Of a DNA stretch of 47,571 nucleotides, positions 34,396 through 43,240 are shown in pieces. The translations under genes and the position numbers were made by a program. The stretch is taken from positions 1 through 47,571 of the forward strand of contig CALGPL010000017.1 of assembly GCA_937960595.1 (NCBI GenBank), given 5' to 3'. This DNA comes from an uncultured Anaerolineales bacterium. GTDB taxonomy: Bacteria > Chloroflexota > Anaerolineae > Anaerolineales > Villigracilaceae. Under the pieces are notes generated by a model. It made no database searches. It was given only the letters and a program-made list of their open reading frames with translations, and had not been told where the DNA came from. The first letter of the stretch is position 1, and each line of letters opens with the position of its first letter.

Positions 34396-36069
34396 TTATT
34401 CGATGGCAATGATGAACTGATAGTGCGGCTGACCGCCATCCTGGAGTTCGATTTCTTGCGAGGGATACTTCGCCCGGACGAGGTCTGCGATGCGGTTGGC
34501 TTCGGTGGAGGCGAGATCCTCGCCGTAGAAGAGGGTGATCAACTCGTAGTCGGCGGCGCCGGCTTTTTCGAGCAGACCCAGGCAGGCCTCCTCGACCGAG
34601 GCGGCGGAGAGCGCCAGTTGGCCGTTCAGCAGGGCAATGGTCTGGCCTTGTTCGACTCCCACGCCGTCGATCTCGACCGAGCGGGTGGCGGTGGTCACCT
34701 CGCCGCACAGCACATCTTCCATGGCTTTGCTCATCTTGGCTGCGATGGCAGCCAGGTCGCCGTCGGGGTTGAGGTGCATCATGGCCGCCAATCCCTGGGG
34801 GATGTTGCGGGTGGGGACGATGTGGACTTGCTTGACGGTCACTTCGCTGGCTTGCTGGGCGGCCAGGATGATGTTCTTGTTGTTGGGCAGGATGATGACC
34901 TTGTCGGTCGGCAGGTTTTCGAAGGCGTCGAGGATGTCCTTGGTGGAGGGATTCATCGTCTGCCCGCCCTCGACGATGGCAGACACGCCCAAACTGGCAA
35001 AGACGCGCGAGATGCCCTTGCCGGGCGAGACGGCCACGACCGCGATCTGGCCGGGTTCGACAGGCGCCAGTTCCAGGCGCTCGCTGCTCGACCGGCCTTC
35101 GATTTGGTCCATCTGGGCCAGCAGGTTTTCCATGGCTACCTTGGTGATCGTGCCTAGCCCCATGATGTAATCGATCGGCTCGTAGCGTTTTTCGGTTGGG
35201 ACATGGATGTGCATGCGGTACATGCCCTCGCCTTCGCCGATCTGGATGGAAGTGCCCATGCCTTCGAGGGCGGCGTAGAATTTTTGCAGATCGAGGTTCT
35301 GGCGGGGGACGAAGTCCACCACCACTTCGTAGTCCTGACCGGGTTCGATGGATTCCATGGCGTTCTCCAGTTTCATGGCGGAAAGCGGCTGCACGCTGGT
35401 CAGGGGCGCGTCGAGCGGGTCTCCGTTGAGGAAGCGCAGCATGCCTTCCAGAATGTAGAACAGTCCTTTGCCGCCCGAGTCGACCACGCCGGCCTGCTTG
35501 AGGACGGGCAGCAGTTCCGGGGTGCGCTGGACCGAGGCGTCGGCGGCGGAAACGATGCGGACGAGGATCTCGTACGGCTCCTGCGTCTCCTCCAGGGCGG
35601 CCTCGGCGGCCGCGGCCACGTCCTTGGCGACGGTCAGGATGGTGCCTTCGACGGGGCGGACGACGCCCTTGTAGGCCGTATCGCGCGCTTCGGCGAGCGC
35701 CCGCACCAGGGCGGGGCCATCCAGGATTTCTTGATTGTGTAAGGCGCGGGCAAAGCCGCGCCACAATTGGGAGAGGATCACGCCCGAGTTGCCGCGGGCT
35801 CCCATCAGGGCGCCCTGTGAAACCGCCCCGGCCATCTGCCCGATGGAGCGATAGGCCAGGTCGTCGATCTCATTGTAGGCCGACTGCATGGTCAGAACCA
35901 TGTTCGTGCCGGTATCGCCGTCGGGGACAGGGAAGACGTTCAGCGCGTTGACGGTCTGTTGATTGGCTCGCAGCCAGGCCAGCCCGGCCTCGACCAGTTT
36001 TTTGAGCGCCTGCCCATCGATCGGCGTGGAGCGCAGTTTCTCCAGCCGCGTTTGAACATCCGGATTCAT
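34396..36069 (-). CDS. fakA: fatty acid kinase catalytic subunit, DAK2/YloV type
   Basis: A 557-residue kinase. The N-terminal DhaL-type domain has ALNVFPVPDGDTGTNM with the metal-binding Asp residues, ALMGARGNSGVILSQ and VDSGGKGLFYILEGM. The central and C-terminal parts (FakA-specific) have ILPNNKNIILAAQQA and a final LITLFYGEDL segment. FakA phosphorylates fatty acids bound to FakB, making acyl-phosphate for phospholipid synthesis. The start at 36069 follows GAGGAG/AGAAGG. It lies between Asp23 and the two DegV genes, the standard arrangement. Confidence 0.92.
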   Translation of the reverse strand: MNPDVQTRLEKLRSTPIDGQALKKLVEAGLAWLRANQQTVNALNVFPVPDGDTGTNMVLTMQSAYNEIDDLAYRSIGQMAGAVSQGALMGARGNSGVILSQLWRGFARALHNQEILDGPALVRALAEARDTAYKGVVRPVEGTILTVAKDVAAAAEAALEETQEPYEILVRIVSAADASVQRTPELLPVLKQAGVVDSGGKGLFYILEGMLRFLNGDPLDAPLTSVQPLSAMKLENAMESIEPGQDYEVVVDFVPRQNLDLQKFYAALEGMGTSIQIGEGEGMYRMHIHVPTEKRYEPIDYIMGLGTITKVAMENLLAQMDQIEGRSSSERLELAPVEPGQIAVVAVSPGKGISRVFASLGVSAIVEGGQTMNPSTKDILDAFENLPTDKVIILPNNKNIILAAQQASEVTVKQVHIVPTRNIPQGLAAMMHLNPDGDLAAIAAKMSKAMEDVLCGEVTTATRSVEIDGVGVEQGQTIALLNGQLALSAASVEEACLGLLEKAGAADYELITLFYGEDLASTEANRIADLVRAKYPSQEIELQDGGQPHYQFIIAIE

Positions 36070-36088
36070 ACCTTCTAAAATCTCCTCG

Positions 36089-36448
36089 TTAATTTTCGCC
36101 GTTGCTGACGCGCAGTCCCTGAATATGCACGTTGACTTCTTTGACCGGCATTCCGATCGCTTTTTCGACCTGATACTTGACGGCGTTCGCGACGCTGGCT
36201 GCCACGGTGGTGATGCGGGTGCCGTATTCGACGATGATGTGGACGTCGATGCGGATTTCCTCGCCGTCATAAACGACCGAGATGCCGTGAGCCGGTTCGC
36301 GCGTGATGGTGGCGGCCAGCCCTTCGGCCAGATTCTTGGGGGCCAGGCCGACCACGCCATAGGAGGTCAGGGTGGCGTGATAGGCAATCGTCGCGACGGC
36401 TTTCGGTGAGATGTGGATCGAACCCAATGTTGTCGTTTCTTCGCCCAT
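36089..36448 (-). CDS. Asp23/Gls24 family envelope stress protein
   Basis: A 119-residue protein with GSIHISPKAVATIAYHAT, GVVGLAPKN and IRIDVHIIVEYGTRI, then VKYQVEKAIGMPVKEVNVHI, the Asp23 signature. In Firmicutes Asp23-like proteins lie beside FakA and bind at the membrane. GAGGT precedes the ATG. It starts the fakA operon here. Confidence 0.92.
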   Translation of the reverse strand: MGEETTTLGSIHISPKAVATIAYHATLTSYGVVGLAPKNLAEGLAATITREPAHGISVVYDGEEIRIDVHIIVEYGTRITTVAASVANAVKYQVEKAIGMPVKEVNVHIQGLRVSNGEN

Positions 36449-36486
36449 AGTCTTACCTCACGATATGTATATATTAACAACCTGTC

Positions 36487-36516
36487 TTGCACAACGATGC
36501 GGTTCTGTGGTAAAAT
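36487..36516 (+). promoter_or_regulatory. promoter of rpmB
   Basis: TTGCAC (36487-36492) and TAAAAT (36511-36516) are 18 nt apart; the transcript would have a leader of about 50 nt before the L28 start. Confidence 0.6.
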
Positions 36517-36571
36517 ACGCCGCCTGCAAAGACCAGGCGTTGTACCACTCGCCAGGAAAGGAAGTCGAAAA

Positions 36572-36754
36572 ATGGCTAAATGCGCTCACTGTGGCAAGAC
36601 CACAACCTTCGGAAACGCGGTTTCTTTCTCGAACCGGAACACCAATCGCCCCTTCCGCCCCAACCTGCAAAAGGTGACGCTGATCGAGAACGGGCGCAAG
36701 GTGCAGAAGTTGCTGTGTGCCAAGTGCATCCGCACGCTGGCAAAAACGGCCTAG
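36572..36754 (+). CDS. rpmB: 50S ribosomal protein L28
   Basis: A 60-residue L28. It starts MAKCAHCGK and ends with LCAKCIRTLAKTA, giving two CxxC pairs that hold a zinc ion (the C+ form). FGNAVSFSNRNTNRPFRPNLQ is the usual rRNA-binding core. AGGAAAGGAAG lies upstream. It stands alone with its own promoter and terminator. Confidence 0.96.
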   Translation: MAKCAHCGKTTTFGNAVSFSNRNTNRPFRPNLQKVTLIENGRKVQKLLCAKCIRTLAKTA

Positions 36755-36776
36755 GCTGGTAAAGTCTCTGACGAAG

Positions 36777-36800
36777 ATCACGGCGCCAGCCGTGATTTTT
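36777..36800 (+). terminator. intrinsic terminator of rpmB
   Basis: ATCACGGC (36777-36784) and GCCGTGAT (36789-36796) with a 4-nt loop are followed by TTTT. Confidence 0.93.
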
Positions 36801-36825
36801 GTTTTAAGGGGCGGCTTGCGCTTTC

Positions 36826-37482
36826 TTACAGGAGGGCAGCGCGCAACGCCTGGATTCCGGCCGCAATGCCCTGCGGGTGTTTGAAGATCGCCTGGGCTGA
36901 CACAAAGGCGTTCGCCCCGGCTTCCTGGACCTGGCGGATGTTGGCCGCCGAGATGCCGCCGTCCACCTCCAGCCAGGCGGAGGAACCGGCTGCCTCGAGC
37001 ATCCGCTTCACCTGGCCGACTTTGGGGAGCAGATCGGCCATGAAGGTCTGCCCGGCATAGCCCGGCTGGACGGTCATCACCAGCACCAAATCGGTCAGCG
37101 GGATGGCAGGCAGCAGGGCGGCAGCGGGGGTGGCGGGGTTGAGGGTCACGCCGGGTTTGCAGCCCAGGGCAGCGATGGCTTGCAGTGTGCCGGCCAGATC
37201 GGGGCAGGTCTCGACATGGACGGTCAGGCGGGTGGCGCCGGCCCGGGCGAAGGCCTCGAACAGGTTTTCTGGGCGCTCGACCATGAGATGAACATCGAGC
37301 GGCAGGCGGGTTGCCCGGCGGCAGGCTTCCACAATGAACGGCCCCATCGTCAGGTTGGGGACGAAATGCCCGTCCATTACGTCGATGTGAATCCAGTCTG
37401 CGCCGGCCGCCTCGCAGGCGGCGATCTCTTCACCCAGGCGGGTGAAGTCGGCCGAGAGAATCGAAGGGGCAATGATGGTCAT
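36826..37482 (-). CDS. rpe: ribulose-phosphate 3-epimerase
   Basis: A 218-residue TIM-barrel enzyme that interconverts ribulose 5-phosphate and xylulose 5-phosphate. APSILSADFTRLGEE opens the protein, HIDVMDGHFVPNLT carries the metal-binding His/Asp, LDVHLMVERPE follows, and VMTVQPGYAGQTF and EVDGGISAANI complete the site. It follows the kinase gene by 14 nt. Confidence 0.97.
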   Translation of the reverse strand: MTIIAPSILSADFTRLGEEIAACEAAGADWIHIDVMDGHFVPNLTMGPFIVEACRRATRLPLDVHLMVERPENLFEAFARAGATRLTVHVETCPDLAGTLQAIAALGCKPGVTLNPATPAAALLPAIPLTDLVLVMTVQPGYAGQTFMADLLPKVGQVKRMLEAAGSSAWLEVDGGISAANIRQVQEAGANAFVSAQAIFKHPQGIAAGIQALRAALL

Positions 37483-37496
37483 CGGTTGTCAACCAC

Positions 37497-38537
37497 TCAG
37501 CGGATGGGCGGATTATACACGTAATATACCCAGATCCAGAACGGGATCAGGCCCAAGACGGCGACCAGCGCTGCCAGCCCTAGCCCGACCGACGGCCAGT
37601 CGATGCCGGCATCGGCCGGGTGGACGGCGGCCGGCTGCGTGCGGCCGAGACGGGTCTCCTGCCGCGGCGCGGCGGCGGGCGGCTCGGGGGTCAGAGTCAG
37701 GGCCGGGGCCTTGCGCACGTCGCCGAAGTTCATCAGCACGCGGCCTAACTGGTCGGCGGTGCGGTAGCGCTGGGAGGGTTCCTTCGAGAGCACTTTATCG
37801 AGGATGCGCTCGAGGGTGGGGGAGATTTCGGGGACCATTTCGGTCAGCGGCGGCGGTTCGGCGTTCAGGTGCAGACGCGCCAGATGGGTGGCGGTGGTCG
37901 CCTGGAAGGGCAGCGAGCCGGTCAGCATCTCGTACATCACCACGCCCAGCGAATAGACGTCTGAGGCAGGCGAGGGCGCCGCGCCGGCGGCCTGTTCGGG
38001 GGAGAAATACTGCGGCGATCCCCAGACCACATCGCTCTGTTCGTCGGGGCGGATGGTGGCCAGGGCGCGGGCGATGCCGAAGTCGGTCACCTTGAGGCGC
38101 CCGTCGGGGGTGACGAGCATGTTCTGCGGCTTGACGTCGCAGTGCACCAGGCCGGCGCGGTGGGCGTAGCCGATTCCGGCGCAGGCTTGGATCAGGAGCG
38201 GCAGGGCCTCCTCGGGGCGGAAGCGGCCGCGCTTCTGGATGAGCGTCTTGAGGTCCGTGCCGGGGACGTATTCCATGACGATGTAAATCTGGCCCTGGTC
38301 CATGCCGAAGTCGTGCACGGTGACGATGTTCGGGTGAGAGAGGTTGGCCGAGGATTTGGCTTCCTGGCGGAAGCGTTCCAGGAAGGCGGGCGAGCGGGAA
38401 TAGTCCTCGCGCAGGAGTTTGATGGCCACATCGCGCTCGAGCATCTGGTCGCGCGCTTTGTAGACGAGCGCCATGCCGCCCTTGCCGAGCAGGGAGAGCA
38501 ATTGATACCGGCCGTTGAGCAGACGAAGCGATTCCAT
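37497..38537 (-). CDS. Ser/Thr protein kinase, PknB-like with one C-terminal membrane segment
   Basis: A 346-residue kinase. The glycine loop is LGKGGMALVYKA, the ATP lysine VAIKLL (residue 40), the catalytic loop GLVHCDVKPQNML (Asp 134) and the metal loop TDFGIA. The usual HRD Arg is Cys, so activation-loop phosphorylation may not be needed. A Pro/Thr-rich linker (about 275-310) leads to one transmembrane helix (about 317-340) and a very short tail, so it has no PASTA or other sensor domain outside. The ATG at 38555 lies in the -10 box, so the start at 38537 is preferred. The gene is divergent from the lipid-kinase operon. Confidence 0.92.
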   Translation of the reverse strand: MESLRLLNGRYQLLSLLGKGGMALVYKARDQMLERDVAIKLLREDYSRSPAFLERFRQEAKSSANLSHPNIVTVHDFGMDQGQIYIVMEYVPGTDLKTLIQKRGRFRPEEALPLLIQACAGIGYAHRAGLVHCDVKPQNMLVTPDGRLKVTDFGIARALATIRPDEQSDVVWGSPQYFSPEQAAGAAPSPASDVYSLGVVMYEMLTGSLPFQATTATHLARLHLNAEPPPLTEMVPEISPTLERILDKVLSKEPSQRYRTADQLGRVLMNFGDVRKAPALTLTPEPPAAAPRQETRLGRTQPAAVHPADAGIDWPSVGLGLAALVAVLGLIPFWIWVYYVYNPPIR

Positions 38538-38553
38538 GAAAAACTCGAAATTC

Positions 38554-38559
38554 ATTATA
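38554..38559 (-). promoter_or_regulatory. -10 box of the PknB-like gene
   Basis: TATAAT on the minus strand overlaps the ATG at 38555. The in-frame ATG at 38537 lies 16 nt downstream. It is back to back with the -10 box at 38581. Confidence 0.55.
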
Positions 38560-38580
38560 TCACAGGGGGATTTCTCGACT

Positions 38581-38586
38581 TATAAT
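38581..38586 (+). promoter_or_regulatory. -10 box of the lipid-kinase gene, leaderless
   Basis: TATAAT is followed by exactly 6 nt and the ATG at 38593. No Shine-Dalgarno site is seen. Confidence 0.6.
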
Positions 38587-38592
38587 ACCCGT

Positions 38593-39546
38593 ATGGCAGA
38601 TGCTTTGCTCGTTTACAATCCTGCGGCGGGGCGCTTTTCGGTGGCGCCTTTCATCGCCAACATCGTGCGGACGCTCAACCGCAGCGGCTGGCGGGTGGAA
38701 GTGGCCGAGACGGTCGATGGGCGGCATACGACCCGCCTGGCCCGTCAGGCGGCGGCGGAGAATTTCCGGGCGGTCTTTGCCATCGGCGGCGACGGCACGG
38801 TCGGGCAGGTGGCGCATGGGCTGGTCGGCTCACAAACCGCCCTGGCGGTGCTGCCGGCCGGGACGTCCAACGTATGGGGGCGCGAACTGGGCTTGCAGCC
38901 CTTCACCCTCTTTCACTGGCGGCGGCTGCGCGAAAATGCCCGCATCCTGGCCGATTCGCAGCCCTGTCAGGTGGATATCGGCTGGTGCAACGAGCAGCCC
39001 TTCGTCATGTGGGCCGGCGTCGGCCTGGATGCGGTGACGGTCAAGAAACTCGAGCCGCGCAAGCGCTTCTACAAATACCTGTCTGTGCCGCACTATGCAG
39101 CCCACACGATCTGGTCGGCGACCATTTGGCATGGGCTGAATCTGCGCGTCTGGGCCGATGAGCAGCGCGTCGAGGGACATTATCTGCTGGCGCTGGTCAG
39201 CAACATCCGCCATTATCTGGGCGGTCTGGCGCGCCTCTCGCCCTCGGCCTACCTGGACGATGGGACGATGGATTTGTGGCTGTTTTCGGGCGCCACCCTG
39301 GCCGATGCCTTCCGCCACCTCTTCGAAATCATGAGCGGCCGTCACCTTGCCTCTGATAAGGCGCGCTGCCTGCCTTTCCGCCAGGCGCGCATCGAGTCCG
39401 ACACGCCCTTTCCGCTCCAGATCGACAGCGAGCCGGCGCTGGGCGCTTCGGAGATTCGTCTGCGGGTCGAACCGCGCGCCCTGTGGCTGTTGCTGCCGCC
39501 GACGGCTTTCCACCTGCTGTGTGCCAGACCTACGGGAGACGGTTAG
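38593..39546 (+). CDS. diacylglycerol/sphingosine kinase family lipid kinase
   Basis: A 317-residue lipid kinase. VYNPAAGRFS opens the ATP domain, AIGGDGTVGQVAHGL is the nucleotide signature, AVLPAGTSNVWGRELG follows, and the C-terminal beta-sandwich has YLDDGTMDLWLFSG. Such proteins phosphorylate diacylglycerol or related lipids. ATG at 38593 matches the leaderless promoter; earlier reading lies in the kinase gene on the other strand. The next gene starts 3 nt after the stop. Confidence 0.92.
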   Translation: MADALLVYNPAAGRFSVAPFIANIVRTLNRSGWRVEVAETVDGRHTTRLARQAAAENFRAVFAIGGDGTVGQVAHGLVGSQTALAVLPAGTSNVWGRELGLQPFTLFHWRRLRENARILADSQPCQVDIGWCNEQPFVMWAGVGLDAVTVKKLEPRKRFYKYLSVPHYAAHTIWSATIWHGLNLRVWADEQRVEGHYLLALVSNIRHYLGGLARLSPSAYLDDGTMDLWLFSGATLADAFRHLFEIMSGRHLASDKARCLPFRQARIESDTPFPLQIDSEPALGASEIRLRVEPRALWLLLPPTAFHLLCARPTGDG

Positions 39547-39549
39547 ACG

Positions 39550-40032
39550 ATGCGCGAACTCTTCAACCTGCGCGTCCTGTTGGGCGCGCTGGCCATCGGC
39601 CTGATCCTGACCTGTATCACGCTGCTCTATATCGTGACAGCCCGCCCGGCCCTTCCGGACCCGGCGGCCGGGGTGCGCGCCCTGACGCGCATTCCTGCCC
39701 CCACCTCCACGGCCTATGTTTTCACGGCCACCGCCGAACTGGTCGAGTGGACTCCTACTCCTCAGCCGAGTGCCACCCCCGCTGCGGGGCAGATCGGCGT
39801 GGGCGGCTATGTCCAGATCAGCGGCACGGGCGGCGACGGTCTGCGCCTGCGCGCCCATCCTGGCCTGGACGCTCCGCTGCTCTTCCTGGGCTACGACACC
39901 GAGATCTTTCAAGTCACCGACGGCCCGGTCGAACGCGATGGGCGCATTTGGTGGGCGCTGGTCTCTCCCTACGATCCGACCCGCGCCGGCTGGGCGGTTC
40001 AAGATTATCTCACCCCATTCGAGGCACCATGA
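39550..40032 (+). CDS. membrane-anchored SH3-like domain protein
   Basis: A 160-residue protein with one N-terminal transmembrane helix (about residues 9-31), a Thr/Pro/Ala-rich linker (45-80) and a C-terminal SH3-like domain with GLRLRAHPGLDAPLLFLGYD and a WWALVSP segment. Such domains often bind cell-wall material. It is between the lipid kinase and DUF971 genes and overlaps the latter by ATGA. The function is not known. Confidence 0.75.
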   Translation: MRELFNLRVLLGALAIGLILTCITLLYIVTARPALPDPAAGVRALTRIPAPTSTAYVFTATAELVEWTPTPQPSATPAAGQIGVGGYVQISGTGGDGLRLRAHPGLDAPLLFLGYDTEIFQVTDGPVERDGRIWWALVSPYDPTRAGWAVQDYLTPFEAP

Positions 40033-40373
40033 AACCCCTTTTGATTATAGCGCGACGCGCCGAGAAAGAATTGATCGTCACCTGGGATGATGGGCATGTC
40101 AGCCTGTATCCCTTCGATTTGCTGCGGCTGGGCTGTCCGTGCGCCGAATGCCGCGGCGGCCACGACCGCATGGGCGATCTCCCCGATCCGGCCGTCTTCG
40201 CGGCCAGCCTGCCCGATTCGCCTGCCACCCGACTGAAGACGATCGTGCCGGTCGGCTCGTATGGCCTCACGCCGGTCTGGGAAGACGGTCACGAGGCCGG
40301 CATTTACCGCTGGGACTATTTGCGGGCGCTGTGTCCGTGTGAGGCCTGCCGCCGACGGTTTTCGGCCGGCTGA
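40029..40373 (+). CDS. DUF971 family protein
   Basis: A 114-residue protein of the DUF971/gamma-butyrobetaine hydroxylase N-terminal-like family. LIVTWDDGHVSLYPFDLLRLGCPCAEC is the hallmark (split here by the Cys motif), and a later GIYRWDYLRALCPCEAC repeats it. Both CPCxxC groups could bind metal. The family is often found with Fe-S carrier proteins. The ATG overlaps the previous stop (40029-40032). Confidence 0.85.
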   Translation: MKPLLIIARRAEKELIVTWDDGHVSLYPFDLLRLGCPCAECRGGHDRMGDLPDPAVFAASLPDSPATRLKTIVPVGSYGLTPVWEDGHEAGIYRWDYLRALCPCEACRRRFSAG

Positions 40374-40392
40374 AGATCTGCCGAGATCGAAA

Positions 40393-40430
40393 AGCCACCT
40401 CCCGCCGGATATTGCTTGCGGGAGGTGGCT
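40393..40430 (-). terminator. terminator between convergent genes
   Basis: AGCCACCTCCCGC (40393-40405) and GCGGGAGGTGGCT (40418-40430) are perfect 13-bp arms with a 12-nt loop. On the minus strand TTTT follows, so it serves the TPR gene, and the stem may also stop the plus-strand operon. Confidence 0.8.
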
Positions 40431-40442
40431 TGGCGTCGAATT

Positions 40443-42245
40443 TCAAGGTTCGGGCGTGGGGGTGGGGGTGCGCGTCGGGCGCGGCGTGGGCGTCCAGGTG
40501 GGGGTCACGCCCAGTTGCTCGTAGGCCTGGTTGCGCCATTCGGCCGGCATGGCCTCTTCGGGCAGTTCCAGCAGACGGCGCCAGGTGCGGTTGGCCACGC
40601 TCGTATTGTTGAGCCGTTCCATGCAGACGGCCTCCCAGTAGATGGCCCTGGCGCGTTGCTCGTCTGTATCTGCCCGGCCGAGGGCGCTCTCGAATTGCAG
40701 GTAGGCGTCTCCAAAGTGTTCCTGGGTGTAGTAGGCCATTCCCAGGCCGAATGAGGCCTCGAAATCGTTCGAATTGTAGGTCAGGGCGCGCTTGAAATCG
40801 CGCTCGGCGGCGTCTGGATTGCCCAGGTTGAGGTAGGCTTGCCCGCGTTGAGAATATGCCGGGCCGTTGTGGCGGTTGAGGCTCAGGCTGCGGTCGAGGG
40901 TGCGGATGGCCGACGGATAATCACCGGTGGCGTTGTAGGCAGTTCCCAGCATGAAATAAGCCTGCGCATCGCCCGTCTCGTAGAGGGTGTACAACTGCAA
41001 GACGCCGACGGTGTCGGCGTAACGGCCGTTCGCATAGTAGGTTTCCCCCAAGATGCGGTAAACCGGCAGGAGGGTGATGTCCAGTTGGTTGGCGCGCTCT
41101 GCCGAGGCAAGGGCCTCCTCCCGGCGACCGAGCGCCAGTTGCGCCTGGGCCATGTACATGTAGGTAATGGCCGAGTCGGGATTCAGGTTGGCGGCGATTT
41201 GCAGGTCGCGCAGGGCGTCGCTCCACTGCTGGCGATCGAGGAGATAGGCGCCGCGTTCGATATAGGCCAGGATGAAATTCGGGTCAACGGCGATGGCCTC
41301 GTCGTAGTAGGAGATCACATCTGCATCCGGGTCAAGAAGATGGTAAATGATGGCCCGGCCCAGGAAGGGCGGCCCAAAACTCCCGTTGAGGGCAATGGCG
41401 CGCTCGTAGGCCGTCAGGGCCGTGCGGTAATCGCCGGCCAGGCGATAGCATTCGCCCAAGTAATAGTAGGCGTCGGCAGCCTCGGGTTCGAGGGTCAGCA
41501 CCTGCTCTAGAAGCGGAATCGCCTCTCGGCACTGACCACGTTCGAGGTAGGTCTTCGCGATATTGAAGGCGTCGCGGCTCTGGCCGAAATGCTCGGTGAC
41601 GACGTAGAGGGGCGTGGGGGTGTAAGGGGCGGGCAGCAGCATGGCCAGCGGCGTGGGCGCCAGGAAAGTCGGCGTCACCGTCCGGTAGAGGGGGGTCGAG
41701 GTGGGGGTGGGGGTGAGGGTGGCGGTCGGCTGGCGGAAGGGGGTGCCGCCGGGATAGGTGGCGGCCTGGCGCGGGGCAAGCAAGAATACGACGTAGAAGA
41801 TTGCCAGCGCCAGAAGACCGGCGGCGCCGATCAGCGCCAGGCGCACCAAGGGGTTGGCCAGGCCGCGCCGGGCCGCCGGGCGCGGCGGCTCTTCGCTGAC
41901 TTTGAGCGTCTCCTCCCACGAACGGGGACGGTTGAGGGGGAAAGGGGCGACCGAGTCATCGGCCGGCAGGGCGCCGAGCAGGATCAGCCCGCGTTTGGCG
42001 GCCGCATTTTGGGGGTCGATCTGGAGGGCGGTCTGGAGGCAGTACAGGCGTTCTTTGTTCGTGTCCACCGCGGCGCTCAGCCAGACCCAGTAGACCGGGT
42101 TCTTCTGATCGCTCTTGAGCAGGCGGGTCAGCAGGTCGCGCCCCCGCACCCGGTCTCCTTGGCGCAGGGCCTCGATGGCCTCGCGGAGCATGGCATTCTC
42201 GCCGCTCTCGATCTGTTCTTCCGGCAGGAATTCTTCTTCGGCCAT
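40443..42245 (-). CDS. TPR-repeat membrane protein
   Basis: A 600-residue protein. A cytoplasmic N-terminal part (1-120) with TPR-like helices (MLREAIEALRQGDRVRGRD) is followed by one transmembrane helix (about 134-157), a Thr/Pro-rich linker and about ten TPR repeats outside the membrane (about 220-575), such as AFNIAKTYLERGQCREAIPLL and AYYYLGECYRLAGDYRTALTA. The tail ends in repeated TPTP. TPR arrays hold protein complexes together; the partner is unknown. The gene ends before a strong hairpin and is divergent from the LysM gene. Confidence 0.85.
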   Translation of the reverse strand: MAEEEFLPEEQIESGENAMLREAIEALRQGDRVRGRDLLTRLLKSDQKNPVYWVWLSAAVDTNKERLYCLQTALQIDPQNAAAKRGLILLGALPADDSVAPFPLNRPRSWEETLKVSEEPPRPAARRGLANPLVRLALIGAAGLLALAIFYVVFLLAPRQAATYPGGTPFRQPTATLTPTPTSTPLYRTVTPTFLAPTPLAMLLPAPYTPTPLYVVTEHFGQSRDAFNIAKTYLERGQCREAIPLLEQVLTLEPEAADAYYYLGECYRLAGDYRTALTAYERAIALNGSFGPPFLGRAIIYHLLDPDADVISYYDEAIAVDPNFILAYIERGAYLLDRQQWSDALRDLQIAANLNPDSAITYMYMAQAQLALGRREEALASAERANQLDITLLPVYRILGETYYANGRYADTVGVLQLYTLYETGDAQAYFMLGTAYNATGDYPSAIRTLDRSLSLNRHNGPAYSQRGQAYLNLGNPDAAERDFKRALTYNSNDFEASFGLGMAYYTQEHFGDAYLQFESALGRADTDEQRARAIYWEAVCMERLNNTSVANRTWRRLLELPEEAMPAEWRNQAYEQLGVTPTWTPTPRPTRTPTPTPEP

Positions 42246-42290
42246 GAAATGAGTTTAACACAGGCTGACGGATGGGGCAAGTGGCGCGGG

Positions 42291-42296
42291 TATAAT
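42291..42296 (+). promoter_or_regulatory. -10 box of the LysM gene, leaderless
   Basis: TATAAT is followed by exactly 6 nt and the ATG at 42303. No Shine-Dalgarno site is present. Confidence 0.6.
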
Positions 42297-42302
42297 TCTG
42301 GC

Positions 42303-43235
42303 ATGCGTTCTCGTATCGTGCTGGCCGTTGGGCTTCTCGCGCTGACCGCTTGCAACGGGCCGGCGGCCGAAACGGCGGCGGGCGGCTCCGCCCCGCGCCC
42401 CTACCAGACTTCGACCGCCTCGCCGACCTCAACCCCGTTCCTGGCCCAGACGGAGATTCTGTTGCCTTCGCCCACGCCTCTGACCTACACGGTTCGTCAG
42501 GGGGACACGCTGAGCGGGATCGCAGCCCGCTTCAACGTTCCGCTCGACAATCTGCTGGCGGCCAACCCCGGCGTCTCGCCGACCGCGTTGACGGTGGGGA
42601 TGACGCTCAGCATTCCGGTCGGCGGCAGCGTGGCCGGGCAGGCGACTCCCACCGCCGTGCCGTTGACCATTCGCCAGACGCGCTGCTGGCCGTTTGGCCA
42701 TGGCGGTCTGTGGTGCGTCGCGTTAATTCAGAACGAGTATGCCGAGACGCTGGAAAACCTTTCGCTCCAGTTCACCCTCCTGGGGGCTGACGCTCAGCCG
42801 CTGGCCGGCCAGGTCGCTTTTGCCCCGCTCGATATCCTGCCGGCGGGTCAGGCGATGCCGGTGGCGGCCTACTTTCCGCCGCCCGCCCCGGCCGAGGCGA
42901 GCCTCCAGGCGCAATGGTTGACCGCCATCCGCTTGCTGCCCGACGACGAGCGCTACCTTGCCGCCATTGTCCAGAACAGCCTGGTCGAGGTAGATGCGGC
43001 CGGGCGGACGGCGCGCCTGCGCGGCCAGGTGCGCTTGACCGCGCCGGGTCAGACGGCCAGTCTGGTCTGGGTGCTGGGGGTGGCCTATGACGCGGCCGGG
43101 CAGGTGGTGGGTCTGCGCCGCTGGGAGGCGGCTGTGTCGCTGGGCGCCGGAGAAAGCCTGCCGTTCGAATTTTCGGTCAGCAGCGTGGGACCGCCCATCG
43201 AGCGGATCGAGTTTCTGGTGGAGGCCAGGCCGTAA
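42303..43235 (+). CDS. LysM-domain lipoprotein
   Basis: A 310-residue exported protein. The signal ends with the lipobox LLALTAC. After a Thr/Pro linker a LysM domain (about residues 60-107) reads YTVRQGDTLSGIAARFNVP and ends LTVGMTLSIP; it binds peptidoglycan or similar glycans. The remaining part (about 125-310) looks like a beta-rich domain of unknown function, with IQNEYAETLENLSLQFTLLG. It is a single-gene unit with a leaderless promoter. Confidence 0.88.
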   Translation: MRSRIVLAVGLLALTACNGPAAETAAGGSAPRPYQTSTASPTSTPFLAQTEILLPSPTPLTYTVRQGDTLSGIAARFNVPLDNLLAANPGVSPTALTVGMTLSIPVGGSVAGQATPTAVPLTIRQTRCWPFGHGGLWCVALIQNEYAETLENLSLQFTLLGADAQPLAGQVAFAPLDILPAGQAMPVAAYFPPPAPAEASLQAQWLTAIRLLPDDERYLAAIVQNSLVEVDAAGRTARLRGQVRLTAPGQTASLVWVLGVAYDAAGQVVGLRRWEAAVSLGAGESLPFEFSVSSVGPPIERIEFLVEARP

Positions 43236-43240
43236 AACAC

